Below, one piece after another: positions 35,459-42,751 of a stretch of DNA of 42,751 nucleotides. A program made the translations under genes and the position numbers. The notes below the pieces were generated by a model that searched no databases, was not told where the DNA came from, and saw only the letters and a list, made by a program, of their open reading frames with translations. The DNA is taken from NCBI RefSeq assembly GCF_005925345.1, contig NZ_SSHJ01000032.1, forward strand, positions 1 through 42,751, read 5' to 3'. Origin of the DNA: Pedobacter ureilyticus (GTDB lineage: Bacteria > Bacteroidota > Bacteroidia > Sphingobacteriales > Sphingobacteriaceae). The number at the start of each line of letters is the position of its first letter. The stretch's first letter is position 1.

Positions 35459-38400
35459 ATGAAAGAAAAAATACATTGTAGATTGTCGTATGCTATTTTT
35501 AGTAACGATTTTTCGACTAAACCAAAACAACTATTTAAAAAAGCCTTACTGGTTATGAAGATCATTGCCGTAATTGTGTTTGTCTTTAGCTTGCATGTAA
35601 GTGCCAAAACTCTTGGCCAAAATGTGAGTATCAAAAAGGAAAACATTACACTAAAAGATGTATTTAAAGAACTGAGATCCCAAACAGGTTATTTTTTTAT
35701 TTACAACAGTAAAGAAGTGGCTGATAGTAAATTAGTTTCGGCTAATTTTTCTAATGCGCCTATTGATGTAGTGTTAACCTCAGTATTAAAAGGTTTTTCT
35801 CTAACTTATACTATCGAGGATAAAATCATCTCACTTAAACCGGCGGCTACAGCAACTGTTTTATCGCCAATTGCACAACAAAATAGAACCATTACAGGTA
35901 AAGTAACCGATGAGGAAGACGGTACCCCTCTAATTGGTGTTTCTATAAGAGTTAAGGGCTTGCCGGTTGGTGCCATCTCCAATACCGATGGTAATTTTTC
36001 AATAAGTGTTAGCCCCAATGATAAATTTTTAGTTTTCTCTTACGTAGGTTACGTTACGAAAGAATTAACATTAACAACTTCTACAAAATATGAAATTGCT
36101 TTAGCTAAAGATAGTAAGCAGTTAGATGAAGTGGTGGTGGCTTTTGGTACCACTACTCGTAACGAACTGACCAATTCTGTAACCAAGATTTCTGCAAAAG
36201 ACATAGAACAAAGGCCAATTAGCAATTTAAATTCTGCTATTGTTGGGGCTTCTCCTGGCGTGCAAACTACCGCCGGTAGTGGCCAACCCGGAGAAGGGCC
36301 AGAGATTAGAATTAGAGGTTTTGGTTCGGTTACTGGAGATAATGCCCCGCTGTATGTACTAGATGGTGCCCCTTATGAAGGGGTAATCAGTAACATCAAC
36401 CCCGAAGATATTGATAACATTTCGATTCTCAAGGATGCGTCTGCAACGGCATTGTACGGTGCTCGTGCGGCTAATGGGGTGGTATTGATCACTACAAAAA
36501 AGGGAAACACCAATGGTAAAACGACTATTAGCGCCAAATTTACCCAGGCTTTCTCCGAGCGTGGCTTGCCTAATTACGAAACTTTAGATGCTTATCAGTA
36601 TTTTCCTATTGTTTGGGAAGCCTTAAAAAATGGTACTTCTGGCTCGGCTGCTGCAGCTAGCCAAGATTTAAAAGGTTACGTTGGCTGGAACCCATTCAAC
36701 GTAGCAGATGATGAAATTGTGCTGCAAAATGGTCAGATGAACCCTAATGCAAGGTTGCTTTATCCAGATGATGTACGTTTTAGGGAAGAACTGCAAAGAC
36801 TGGGAATGAGGAGTGATATGTCGGTTACGCTTAGCGGAGGTTCTGCCAAAACAGACCACTATGTGTCGTTAAATTATCTAGATGAAAATGGTTATGTAAT
36901 CGGCTCTGACTTTAAGCGTTTTTCGGGTAGGCTTAGGGTAAATTCTAATCCGAGAGATTGGCTTAAATTCGGCTTAAACTTATTTGGTACTTATACCAAA
37001 TCTGAACAAGCCAATGAAAGTAGCGGTATCAACGAAAATCCCTTCTATATAGATTTAATCTTAGCCCCAATCTATCCGGTTTACAAGCACGATCCCGTAA
37101 CAGGAGCCTATCTTTTGGATAACAGAGGAAATAAGATCTACGATCCGGGAGATTATCGCCCCTTGTTTACAGGACGGAACGTAGTGTATGAGACAATTTA
37201 CAATAGTAATCAAGTAAAAAGAAATTCACTAAACGGGGTTGCCAATGTGGAAGCCAAATTTTGGAAGGACTTTAAATTTAGTTCTAACTTTAGTTTCACG
37301 CTTGGCAACTATAGAAGCAATGTATATGATAACAGTGTGATGGGCGATGCCGTTGGTGCAGGAAGAACCACTCGTACCAACAGCATAACCAATTACCTTA
37401 ACTTTAATCAGTTATTAACCTGGAGCAAAACCATCAATAGGCACAAAATAAGCATATTGGTTGGACATGAAAATTACCTCAACTACTACGACTACCTTTC
37501 GGGATCTAGAAGAAGTGAAGGTATTGCCGGTTTGTCGGTTTTAGATAATATGACCACCACTACAGCGCTAGGTTCTTATGATAGAGACTATAAAACCGAA
37601 GGCTATTTATCAAAATTAGATTATAGTTACAGGAGCAGATATTTGTTTTCTGCTTCATTTAGAAGAGATGGTAGCTCTAGATTTGCCCCCCAAAGTAGAT
37701 GGGGTAATTTTTGGTCTATAAGTGGCGCCTATAACATTGATAAAGAACCATTTTTTAAAGTGAAATGGATAGACATGCTAAAATTAAGGGCTTCTTACGG
37801 GGAAGTGGGAAATGACAGAACTGGCAGCTACTTTACATACCAACGTTTATATACCTTAGGTTACAATAATGGTACCGAAGGGGGAGCAATCTTAACACAG
37901 GCCGGTAATCCAAATTTGGTTTGGGAAGCTAATCAAAATGCTGACGTAGCTATCGAATTCTCAGCATTAAAAAACAGGATCGGTGGTACACTCGAAGCTT
38001 TTAACCGCCAATCGAGTAATTTACTTTTTGCAGTAACAGTTCCTTTAACTTCGGGCTTGCTTACTTACAACGACAATTTTGGAAGCATGCGCAATCGCGG
38101 TATTGAGGTGCAATTGAATGGTGTGCCTGTCAAAACCAAGGGCTTTAGGTGGAACGTAGATGTGAATTGGAGTACCTTCGAAAATAAAATATTAACCTTA
38201 CCTAGCTCTTATCAAGAAAGGGTAAGTGGTACTAAAAAGTATCAGACAGGCAAATCTCTATATGAGTTTTGGTTAAGAGATTGGGTAGGAGTTAATCCAG
38301 ATAATGGCGATATCCAATACAGAGCTGCTGATGGTTCAACGACGAGTACGCTTTCCAATGCGGTTTATTACTACGCTGGTAGTGCAATTCCCGATTTCTT

Positions 38401-38872
38401 TGGTAGCGTAAACAATACCTTTACCTACAAAAGCTGGTCGTTACAAGCTTTGTTCATTTATCAGGTAGGCGGTTACACTTTTGATAACGATTACCGCTCG
38501 TTGATGTTTAGAGGCGGAACTACCACCAACGGTAGAGCCTTACACGTAGATATGTTAAAGCGCTGGCAAAACGCAGGAGATATTACCAATATCCAAAGGT
38601 TAAGTACTTCGGGTAGTATTTCTGATACCGACCAATGGTTAACGAAGTCTGATTATTTAAACCTCCGTACCGTAGCCTTAACCTACAATTTTCCTAAAAA
38701 GTTTTTATCTAGATTAAAACTAACCAACGCTAAGGCTTATGTAAATGGAGAAAATTTGTTTATAACCTCGGCTAGAAAAGGAATGGATCCGACCCAGACT
38801 TACACTGGTGATGCCGAATATACCTACGCCCCTTCACGTATCGTAAGTTTTGGTTTAAACATCACACTATAG
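35459..38872 (+). CDS. SusC-family transporter with STN signalling domain
   Basis: A 1137-residue transducing TonB-dependent transporter. A long basic N-region leads to the signal peptide (MKIIAVIVFVFSLHVSA near 33-49). The STN domain (about 55-125; ITLKDVFKELRSQTGYFFIYN) contacts FecR in the periplasm. A carboxypeptidase-regulatory-like domain (143-220), the plug (about 222-345; VVAFGTTT, PLYVLDGAPYEG, ISILKDASATALYGARAANGVVLITTKKG) and the barrel follow. STN makes this the sensor of the sigma/FecR pair upstream. The substrate is unknown, but the exported protease and amidohydrolase in the same run suggest a peptide- or amide-containing polymer (inference). Confidence 0.95.
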   Translation: MKEKIHCRLSYAIFSNDFSTKPKQLFKKALLVMKIIAVIVFVFSLHVSAKTLGQNVSIKKENITLKDVFKELRSQTGYFFIYNSKEVADSKLVSANFSNAPIDVVLTSVLKGFSLTYTIEDKIISLKPAATATVLSPIAQQNRTITGKVTDEEDGTPLIGVSIRVKGLPVGAISNTDGNFSISVSPNDKFLVFSYVGYVTKELTLTTSTKYEIALAKDSKQLDEVVVAFGTTTRNELTNSVTKISAKDIEQRPISNLNSAIVGASPGVQTTAGSGQPGEGPEIRIRGFGSVTGDNAPLYVLDGAPYEGVISNINPEDIDNISILKDASATALYGARAANGVVLITTKKGNTNGKTTISAKFTQAFSERGLPNYETLDAYQYFPIVWEALKNGTSGSAAAASQDLKGYVGWNPFNVADDEIVLQNGQMNPNARLLYPDDVRFREELQRLGMRSDMSVTLSGGSAKTDHYVSLNYLDENGYVIGSDFKRFSGRLRVNSNPRDWLKFGLNLFGTYTKSEQANESSGINENPFYIDLILAPIYPVYKHDPVTGAYLLDNRGNKIYDPGDYRPLFTGRNVVYETIYNSNQVKRNSLNGVANVEAKFWKDFKFSSNFSFTLGNYRSNVYDNSVMGDAVGAGRTTRTNSITNYLNFNQLLTWSKTINRHKISILVGHENYLNYYDYLSGSRRSEGIAGLSVLDNMTTTTALGSYDRDYKTEGYLSKLDYSYRSRYLFSASFRRDGSSRFAPQSRWGNFWSISGAYNIDKEPFFKVKWIDMLKLRASYGEVGNDRTGSYFTYQRLYTLGYNNGTEGGAILTQAGNPNLVWEANQNADVAIEFSALKNRIGGTLEAFNRQSSNLLFAVTVPLTSGLLTYNDNFGSMRNRGIEVQLNGVPVKTKGFRWNVDVNWSTFENKILTLPSSYQERVSGTKKYQTGKSLYEFWLRDWVGVNPDNGDIQYRAADGSTTSTLSNAVYYYAGSAIPDFFGSVNNTFTYKSWSLQALFIYQVGGYTFDNDYRSLMFRGGTTTNGRALHVDMLKRWQNAGDITNIQRLSTSGSISDTDQWLTKSDYLNLRTVALTYNFPKKFLSRLKLTNAKAYVNGENLFITSARKGMDPTQTYTGDAEYTYAPSRIVSFGLNITL

Positions 38873-38883
38873 AATTATCAGTC

Positions 38884-40446
38884 ATGAAAAAATATTTATC
38901 AATTTTACCAGTGTTTTTGTTTTTGCTAACACTAGGTTCTTGTAAAAAAGATTATTTAGATACTACACCATCTGATCAGATTGATGCAGATAAGATATTT
39001 GATAATATCACTAATGTAAAAGTGGCTTTAAACGGCGTGTACCGTGCCATGTATATGCAATATTCAGATCAGGAGCAAGATGGTCATCCAGCTATTATGA
39101 TCACTATGGATTACATGGGCGAAGATATTGTACATACCGCCACGGGTACGAGTTACTTTAGAGGAGCTTACCGTTGGGTAGACCACCGCTCTGAGCTAAA
39201 TGATTTACCTTATTTTGCTTATCGTTTGTATTATCGCATCATCGCAAATGCTAATATTATTTTAGAAGGTATAGACAGGGTGCCAGATGCTACCGAAGCA
39301 CAAAAAAATGTAATTAAAGGCGAGTGTTTGGCCATTAGAGGCTGGGCGCATTTCATGTCCGTACAGTTGTTTGGCAAGAGATATGATGCCGAGGCTTTGC
39401 TTAATGACCCTACGGGAGAGAATTCTCCTTTGGTAACATTGGGAGTGCCAGTAGTTACCAAGTACTCCTTAGATCCACAACCAAGAAATACCGTTGCCGA
39501 AGTATATGATCAGGTTAATAAAGACTTGGATGATGCGATTGTATTGTTAAATGGAGCAGCTCCAGCCAGAGGTATATATAGAACGCACATCGATCAAAGC
39601 GTAGCGAAGGGAATTAAAGCAAGGGTAGCACTTACACAACAAAATTGGGTAGATGCAGCTAAGTTTGCTTTAGAGGCGGTGCAAGGTTACCAACTGATGT
39701 CTAATGCTTCCTACTTAGACGGTTTTTCTGATATGAAAAATTCCGAATGGATGTGGGGAGCCCATCAATTACCAGACCAGCTGCCGGCTTATGGTTCATT
39801 TTATGCCTACATGTCGAGCAACTTTAATTCGTCGCATACCCGCTCAAATCCAAAAAAGATCAACATTGATTTGTATAATTCTTTAAGCAATACTGATATC
39901 CGTAAAAAATTGTTTTGCGACAACGTGGATGATTTTGTGAATTTTCCAGGTGTAATAGATGCTTCTACTGGTCAGCCAGTACCATCGCAGGTAAGAGCAA
40001 AATATATGCATAAGAAATTTGTAGTGGCAGATCCAGCGGTAAGTGCAGGCGATATTCCTTACATGAGAGCTGCCGAAATGTATTTAATTGCTGCCGAAGC
40101 AAAAGCAAGACAGGGTTTAAATGCCGAGGCCCTGGATATTTTGGAACCACTGGCGAAAAACAGAGATCCAAATTTTGTAAGACCAGCTAATTCAGAGGGA
40201 CTTTTAACTAACCAATATAGTTTGATCATGCGCCAAAGGCGGGCGGAACTTTGGGGCGAAGGGTTTAGGTTTCTGGATTTGAAACGACAAAATGTTGCGT
40301 TAGATAGGGCGAGCAGCACTTCGGGACATACTGGAACCCTAGCTAACTGGATAGGAAGAGCAGCCGGTGGTGCATTTTGGCAGTTTCTTATTCCGCGTAG
40401 AGAATTGCAGGCTAACCCGTATATGATACAAAATCCTCCTAACTAA
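38884..40446 (+). CDS. SusD-family lipoprotein
   Basis: A 520-residue surface lipoprotein, partner of the SusC just before it (11-base gap). Lipobox LGSC (Cys20) in LTLGSCKKDYLDTTPSDQ. The SusD core is visible (KNVIKGECLAIRGWAHFMSVQLFG) and the C-terminal tail is RQRRAELWGEGFRFLDLKRQN. It follows the usual SusD length more closely than the one at 4513. Substrate unknown. Confidence 0.95.
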   Translation: MKKYLSILPVFLFLLTLGSCKKDYLDTTPSDQIDADKIFDNITNVKVALNGVYRAMYMQYSDQEQDGHPAIMITMDYMGEDIVHTATGTSYFRGAYRWVDHRSELNDLPYFAYRLYYRIIANANIILEGIDRVPDATEAQKNVIKGECLAIRGWAHFMSVQLFGKRYDAEALLNDPTGENSPLVTLGVPVVTKYSLDPQPRNTVAEVYDQVNKDLDDAIVLLNGAAPARGIYRTHIDQSVAKGIKARVALTQQNWVDAAKFALEAVQGYQLMSNASYLDGFSDMKNSEWMWGAHQLPDQLPAYGSFYAYMSSNFNSSHTRSNPKKINIDLYNSLSNTDIRKKLFCDNVDDFVNFPGVIDASTGQPVPSQVRAKYMHKKFVVADPAVSAGDIPYMRAAEMYLIAAEAKARQGLNAEALDILEPLAKNRDPNFVRPANSEGLLTNQYSLIMRQRRAELWGEGFRFLDLKRQNVALDRASSTSGHTGTLANWIGRAAGGAFWQFLIPRRELQANPYMIQNPPN

Positions 40447-40468
40447 AAAGAATTAAGGTTATGGTAAT

Positions 40469-40502
40469 AGGCTCCTCAATTGGGTCTAATTGGAAGCTTT
40501 TT
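40469..40502 (+). terminator. Possible terminator after SusD
   Basis: AGGC...TCAATT pairs with AATTGG...GCTT with an internal mismatch and a bulge, followed by a T-run. Imperfect, so transcription may partly read through to the metallopeptidase gene 56 bases on. Confidence 0.4.
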
Positions 40503-40557
40503 GGCAAATTTTCTCAGCCATGGTAGGTTGTCAACTTAATCAAATAACGCTAAAACG

Positions 40558-41220
40558 ATGAAAAAAATAGGCTTGCTATTACTTATTTTACTCGCTTTGT
40601 TGGCCATCAATATTTTTGCACTTTCGCCTCCATACAGTACCAAAATAACAAAAGAAACAGCGTTTAAGCTTAATGTTTCTTTAACCGTTAGCGAAGGTGC
40701 TCAGGTACCAAAGCATTTTGCAGACACGCTACTTAAAGCTCAACAATTGTTAAGCAAAGTATTTTCATCGGCAGAGTTTAAAGAAATCATGTCTCAAAAG
40801 AGCTTCAGCGACTCGGCGTACAGTAAGTCAAAAAAGAAATGTTTCGATGTAATTTACGATCCAGAAACTGGGCGCATAAGTGGCAAAGCCGTTTACGATA
40901 ACCTGTTGAAAGAAAATAACGTTTCGCTTTCTATGGTTATTAAAAACAACGGCGACAAACAAACTACTATGGGTTTTGCTGGTGCTTGCTCATATAAAAT
41001 TACTACCTACGATTTTTGGTTGGTAGAAGGAGGGGCTTTGTCACAAAGGTTGGCCAGACATATCGCTCACGAATTTACTCATATTCGAGGTTACAGACAT
41101 GATAATTTAGTGCCCAAAGCGCATAAATGGGGTTTAAATACAAAAGAAGATCCTGCCCTAGGTGTAGGAAGTGTAGTTGGAGAAATTTTAACCCGTTGGG
41201 CTAAGTTTGGTATCATCTAA
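40558..41220 (+). CDS. Exported zinc metallopeptidase (HExxHxxGxxH)
   Basis: A 220-residue protein with an N-terminal signal/anchor (KKIGLLLLILLALLAINIFAL). The zinc motif H171-E-F-T-H175-I-R-G-Y-R-H181 has the spacing of the metzincin clan (HExxHxxGxxH), so it is predicted to be an active endopeptidase. The upstream part (60-165) is not a domain I recognise, and the usual metzincin Met-turn is not evident. It follows SusD and precedes the amidohydrolase-like lipoprotein, and probably acts at the cell surface on a peptide-containing substrate. Confidence 0.8.
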   Translation: MKKIGLLLLILLALLAINIFALSPPYSTKITKETAFKLNVSLTVSEGAQVPKHFADTLLKAQQLLSKVFSSAEFKEIMSQKSFSDSAYSKSKKKCFDVIYDPETGRISGKAVYDNLLKENNVSLSMVIKNNGDKQTTMGFAGACSYKITTYDFWLVEGGALSQRLARHIAHEFTHIRGYRHDNLVPKAHKWGLNTKEDPALGVGSVVGEILTRWAKFGII

Positions 41221-41285
41221 ATACAGCTGAGGTTTCTCTAATGACTGAAGATACTATTATAAATTTTACTTAATAGAATGTAAGA

Positions 41286-42239
41286 ATGAAAAAGATGAAT
41301 TTATGGATGCTGGCCTGCCTATTATTAGCTGCCACCGCATGTAAAAAAAGTGAAAATGGCGGGGGTGATGATGAGAAAGAAGAACCGCTACCCGTAACAG
41401 AATATCAACCTAATACCACCTATGCTACAAAAGGCAACCAAGTGAAATTGATAATGGGCGATATCAATTCTCCTATTGTTTTGGCATCGCCTCATGATGG
41501 AACAATGACGCCTAGTAATATGCCAGTTAGAACAAACGCAAATGCAGTTACGGTTAGGGATCTCTACTTAACGGATGTTACAGAAAAGGTGGCCAATGCC
41601 ATTTATCAAAGAACGGGTGTGCGTCCGCATGTACTGATCAATTATGTAGAAAGAGCAAGGATGGAGCCGAATCGTGCATTGGCAGAAGCTTATCATCAAA
41701 GTGAAGAAGCTAACCAACTTTGGAGAGAATATCATGCTTTTTTAAAAGGTGCTACAGACATGGTGGCCAAAAATGTAGGCAAGGGCTTGTTTTTAGATAT
41801 GCACGGTCATGGCCACACCAAACATCGGGTAGAAGTGGGTTATCTTACTTCAATATCAGATTTGAATGGAACCGATGCTGCATTAAACAATAGAGCAACA
41901 GTATCAAGTATCTACCATTTATCTACCACCTCGCCATATTCTTTCTCGCAACTAATTAGGGGCGATTATGCTTTTGGAACGCTATTAGCGAATGAGGGAG
42001 TGGCTGCAGTGCCAAGTAAACAAGATCCCAAACCAAACAACGATGATTATTTTAACGGAGGTTATTGTACCTTAACTTATGGATCCAGAAACGGCGGCGC
42101 AATTTCTGCTATACAGTTAGAAACGCCAGGCCCAACATTTAGAGATACGCCTTCGTTAAGAACGGCCTCGGCACCGAAAGTAGCAGATGCCATTATTAAA
42201 TATATGCAAACCCACTATGGTTTGTTTATTGGTAAATAA
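41286..42239 (+). CDS. N-formylglutamate-amidohydrolase-like lipoprotein (paralogue 2)
   Basis: A 317-residue lipoprotein (lipobox ATAC, Cys19) with an acidic linker (GGGDDEKEEP) typical of surface export in Bacteroidota. The enzyme part shows PHDG, NRALAEAY, DMHGHGH, AFGTL, PSKQD and YFNGGY in the same order as paralogue 1 at 26182-27072, where PHGG replaces PHDG. The conserved histidines point to a zinc-dependent amidohydrolase. It closes the SusC/SusD/peptidase run, so hydrolysis of an amide at the cell surface is likely; N-formylglutamate itself is not an expected surface substrate. Confidence 0.78.
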   Translation: MKKMNLWMLACLLLAATACKKSENGGGDDEKEEPLPVTEYQPNTTYATKGNQVKLIMGDINSPIVLASPHDGTMTPSNMPVRTNANAVTVRDLYLTDVTEKVANAIYQRTGVRPHVLINYVERARMEPNRALAEAYHQSEEANQLWREYHAFLKGATDMVAKNVGKGLFLDMHGHGHTKHRVEVGYLTSISDLNGTDAALNNRATVSSIYHLSTTSPYSFSQLIRGDYAFGTLLANEGVAAVPSKQDPKPNNDDYFNGGYCTLTYGSRNGGAISAIQLETPGPTFRDTPSLRTASAPKVADAIIKYMQTHYGLFIGK

Positions 42240-42751
42240 CGAGAGTTCGGGATAAGAAAATTATGCTATTTGCTAGCGATAGCGCTTCAAATCTTCGTTC
42301 AGCTCATTTTCGGTCTCTTATTTTTTAACTATTTTTTGTTTGTTTTAATGGCGTTAAAGAGCGCTTACGCGGTTTTCGGTCCGCACCAATAAGCCAAAGC
42401 ACTTTCTTTGAAAGAAACCTGCGGAGCAAGCATGAAGACAATCAAAAACAAAAGCTACACTGAATAAATAAGCAACCGAGAGTTTATCAGCAAAGCTGAT
42501 GAGCTCCGTAAACTCTGGTTTTGTTAATTTTTGCGGTCAAACCTAAGCGTAGCGAAAGCTTGAATACCGATGAAAACAAAATGATAAATATGAAAAAAGT
42601 AAGAGCCCAGCGGCGGCGAGCTTACTTAACCTGAACTCACCTTTGGTTAAATATTGTATCATTATCCTTTTTATGATTGTTTGAAATTGGGTTCTGGCAG
42701 TGTTGAAAACTAAGATGCGTATTAAGGACGTTAAGTAAGGGTCGGGGCTGC
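42240..42751. other. Gene-free end of the window
   Basis: About 510 bases with no ORF of note. They hold a nested hairpin (AGAGTTTA 42479-42486 with TAAACTCT 42509-42516; inner ATCAGC 42486-42491 with GCTGAT 42495-42500) and AAGTAAG (42597-42603) paired with CTTACTT (42621-42627) around a GC-rich loop. GCGTAGCGAAAGC-type motifs resemble those at 22280-22310, suggesting another dispersed repeat family. Confidence 0.5.

Noticed and set aside
1..42751. tRNA or rRNA genes
   Set aside because: I found no cloverleaf with T-loop GTTCRA and CCA end, and no rRNA-like sequence, on either strand by eye.

Overview
The window looks like a chromosomal segment of a Bacteroidota bacterium, most likely Sphingobacteriaceae (Pedobacter-like). 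The evidence is: three hallmarks of the phylum (SusC/SusD pairs, type IX secretion sorting domains with a PorP/SprF protein, and an ECF sigma/FecR pair feeding an STN-bearing SusC); several promoters of the Bacteroidota type TTTG-N19/20-TAnnTTTG; A-rich rather than Shine-Dalgarno leaders at most genes; and the gene order rpsL-rpsG-fusA-rpsJ without tuf. Assignment below phylum is inference.

Layout. 1-1269: a small HTH regulator gene, a well-placed + strand promoter flanked by an inverted repeat, and a probable free-standing structured RNA of about 194 nt with its own promoter and terminator. 1270-8380: SusC, SusD and a TlpA-like thioredoxin protein on +, facing a small exported two-cysteine protein and a MauE/DoxX-like redox membrane protein on -, with a shared hairpin between them. 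8381-12560: accessory genes (Crp/Fnr-like regulator coupled to a two-TM protein, two small unknowns, a membrane LytTR protein, a small Bacteroidota-type protein). 12561-16280: a repeat-rich accessory stretch with a 190-residue unknown protein, a holin-like membrane protein, a CHAP-type amidase/endopeptidase and a lipoprotein with a C-terminal membrane segment, which has the topology of a unimolecular spanin. Together these resemble a complete lysis cassette with no phage structural genes, closed by a strong terminator. 16305-18598: VF530-type DNA-binding protein, ThuA-like protein, PagL-type acyloxyacyl hydrolase and a 60-residue protein.

18613-20541: a truncated gene and an IS110-family element whose downstream non-coding part folds around a large internal loop, so a bridge-RNA role is possible. 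20542-21954: a histidine kinase. 22547-26155: the str ribosomal operon, with rpsJ ending at a strong terminator rather than running into rplC. 26182-42239: a surface/secretion locus. It has two paralogous N-formylglutamate-amidohydrolase-like exported proteins at its edges, two paralogous beta-helix T9SS cargo proteins with different sorting domains (type B, beside PorP/SprF; type A, placed between an ECF sigma factor and its FecR anti-sigma), then an STN-bearing SusC, a SusD and a secreted HExxHxxGxxH metallopeptidase. The simplest reading is a substrate-responsive circuit: SusC signals to FecR, FecR releases the sigma factor, and the operon makes surface proteins and hydrolases for an amide- or peptide-containing substrate.

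The best candidates for something undescribed are the phage-less holin/CHAP/u-spanin cassette (13479-16225), the beta-helix gene inserted inside a sigma/anti-sigma operon, the unassigned RNA at 832-1025, and a dispersed intergenic repeat of about 205 bp whose hairpin stems differ by compensating changes.
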